From: Glandiceps talaboti
Taxonomy: Eukaryota; Hemichordata; Enteropneusta; Spengelidae
Assembly: GCF_964340395.1 (NCBI RefSeq)
Contig: NC_135551.1
Location: 31,609,955-31,673,954 of the forward strand
Direction of reading: 5' to 3'
DNA length: 64,000 bases
Numbering within the stretch: position 1 is the stretch's first letter; each line of letters begins with the position of its first letter. Under the pieces are notes generated by a model. It saw only the letters and a program-made list of their open reading frames with translations. It ran no database searches and was not told where the DNA came from. Below are positions 62,446 through 64,000 of this stretch, one piece after another. A program made the translations under genes and the position numbers.

Positions 62446-62719
62446 TGACAGGTTTACTAACATGTAAACTGCATGTACTCTATAGGTTTGACTTCAATTG
62501 CTTTAAGTCTTTGAGTAGTTCAGGATATCATGTAAAGTACACAATGAAGTCTTGTATACTTGACTGTTCATTCAGATTCTGTGTGATTTCCAACATTCAG
62601 ATTCTGTGTGATTTCCAAGACAAGATTTCTGGACCATGCTTTATCTAGTTTGCAGGGACTTGATAAGTAAATCTCATCATTACAATATAGATAGTTTCCC
62701 CTCCTCTGTCTATGATCAC

Positions 62720-62873
<154 letters not shown>

Positions 62874-64000
62874 TTCTCAAATAATTGACTAGTAACTAAT
62901 AATAGGTATAACTGAGAGTGGATGGTAATTCCCCAGTTTCCCTGAAATCCATTTCTCAAACCATTCCAGAGACACCTATGTAGTTGAAATTGTAATGGTC
63001 ATCTAATCGATAACAGAATCTCGTAAATCACGTGGTTAGTTCACTACTTTTTGTTGACCATCATAAATGTATTATCTCAGATACACGTACTATCTCCAAC
63101 AACCTTCTTGTTGTTCTCCTACAACAATACATCTATGGAACACAAGACCTTGTACATATTATGATTTATAAGGCAACTGAAGGATGGTTGGGTAATAACA
63201 AGATATTAAACTTGGGAACAACAGTTCAGCGTTTGCTGTTCTCAGAGGCATCACACTACCATACATGTACCACAACATTAATGTGAAATGTTTAATAGAA
63301 CGTGAACTTCCTTGACGGATGAAATGGATGATGGATAAAAATATGACATCATGGCATAAATATAAAATACCCTAACAAAACAGAAAATATGAAATGGCAT
63401 AAAAATAATATCCTAACAAAAAACAGAAAAGAAAGAGTTACACATACAGTAGAGATATCAAATATATTTGTATACATGTACAACTTTTTGTGTTGATTTT
63501 GTTTTTATTATTAAAGAGATTTGGGGGCCTCAGATATTTGATAAATCTGAGGTGTTAACAATTAGCATACTGATCATTTAGATGTGTTATTTATCAGTGT
63601 CATAATTCTCCATCTGAAACACCATGAATAGACAGCCTTGGTTATAATACACTATTACTACTAAGTATTCTGAATCAGTGGCCTTCTCTTATCATCAAGG
63701 AGGTTATATAGTGTTGCTAAGAGACACTGTTCATAAAAGGTCTAATACATCAACTTTCATCATGACTGAAAGATCTGGATGGATTACATCAAGTGGTTAC
63801 TATAGCGATGACAGAATTATAGCAACATAATTTACAATATCAGCTGACATACATGTATACTGGCCAAGTCTAATCTTACTTATACAGTCCTCATCTATTT
63901 ATACCTTCAAACTTTTACAATACCTCAAATACAGTACTATACTGCTACAAATAAGCTATGTTTAGCAATATGATAAATGTATCTAGGACGGTAGTAGGAG

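Overview
This is a window of an animal nuclear genome. The evidence is GT-AG introns with matching phases, three multi-exon genes of animal families, an APE-type non-LTR retrotransposon, several foldback MITE-like elements, and very many microsatellites and minisatellites. Both the coding and non-coding sequence look AT-rich. A polycystin/REJ-family receptor, a Met-like receptor tyrosine kinase and OSCP1 together suggest a marine invertebrate, either a lophotrochozoan or a non-vertebrate deuterostome. Sequence reading alone does not fix the species. From memory, minisatellites that straddle an exon and its splice donor were described at an amphioxus Adh locus. The same kind occurs here twice, but the AT-rich coding sequence makes me unwilling to name the organism.

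Layout. (1) 1-11043, plus strand: the 3' 14 exons of a receptor with pentraxin, WSC-like, REJ and GAIN/GPS regions that ends right after one transmembrane helix. (2) 11044-16160: intergenic DNA with small hairpins and, at 15825-16160, a 52-bp tandem array. (3) 16162-20261, plus: a LINE with a zinc-knuckle ORF, one in-frame UAG, then an intact endonuclease-reverse transcriptase ORF and a (TAAA)n tail. (4) 20496-31943, plus: a complete 17-exon receptor tyrosine kinase gene of about 998 residues. It encodes signal peptide, C-type lectin domain, Ser/Thr stalk, IPT/TIG domains, one transmembrane helix and a Met-like kinase with a C-terminal YINM tail. (5) 32000-36876: convergent intergenic or 3' UTR DNA with two minisatellites. 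(6) 36877-53538, minus: eight exons of OSCP1, complete except for its first coding exon(s). Its introns carry most of the large arrays (51 bp, 56 bp, 49 bp, a variable hairpin-bearing unit) and palindromic MITEs. (7) 53539-64000: OSCP1 upstream intron or flank, holding a 37-bp array inside an inverted repeat, further MITEs, a retrotransposon fragment and several small arrays.

Two of the three genes encode cell-surface receptors with lectin-like or adhesion ectodomains, and each has an unusual domain combination. The strongest candidate for something undescribed is the C-type-lectin/IPT/Met-like kinase. Next come the minisatellites in its gene that grew from exon/splice-donor junctions, so that each unit carries a copy of the 5' splice site, and the LINE whose second ORF has no AUG before its catalytic endonuclease residues. 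Exon boundaries were placed by eye from splice consensus, phase and domain continuity. All phases agree across the receptor gene and OSCP1. In the kinase gene one junction (exon 4 to exon 5) is uncertain.
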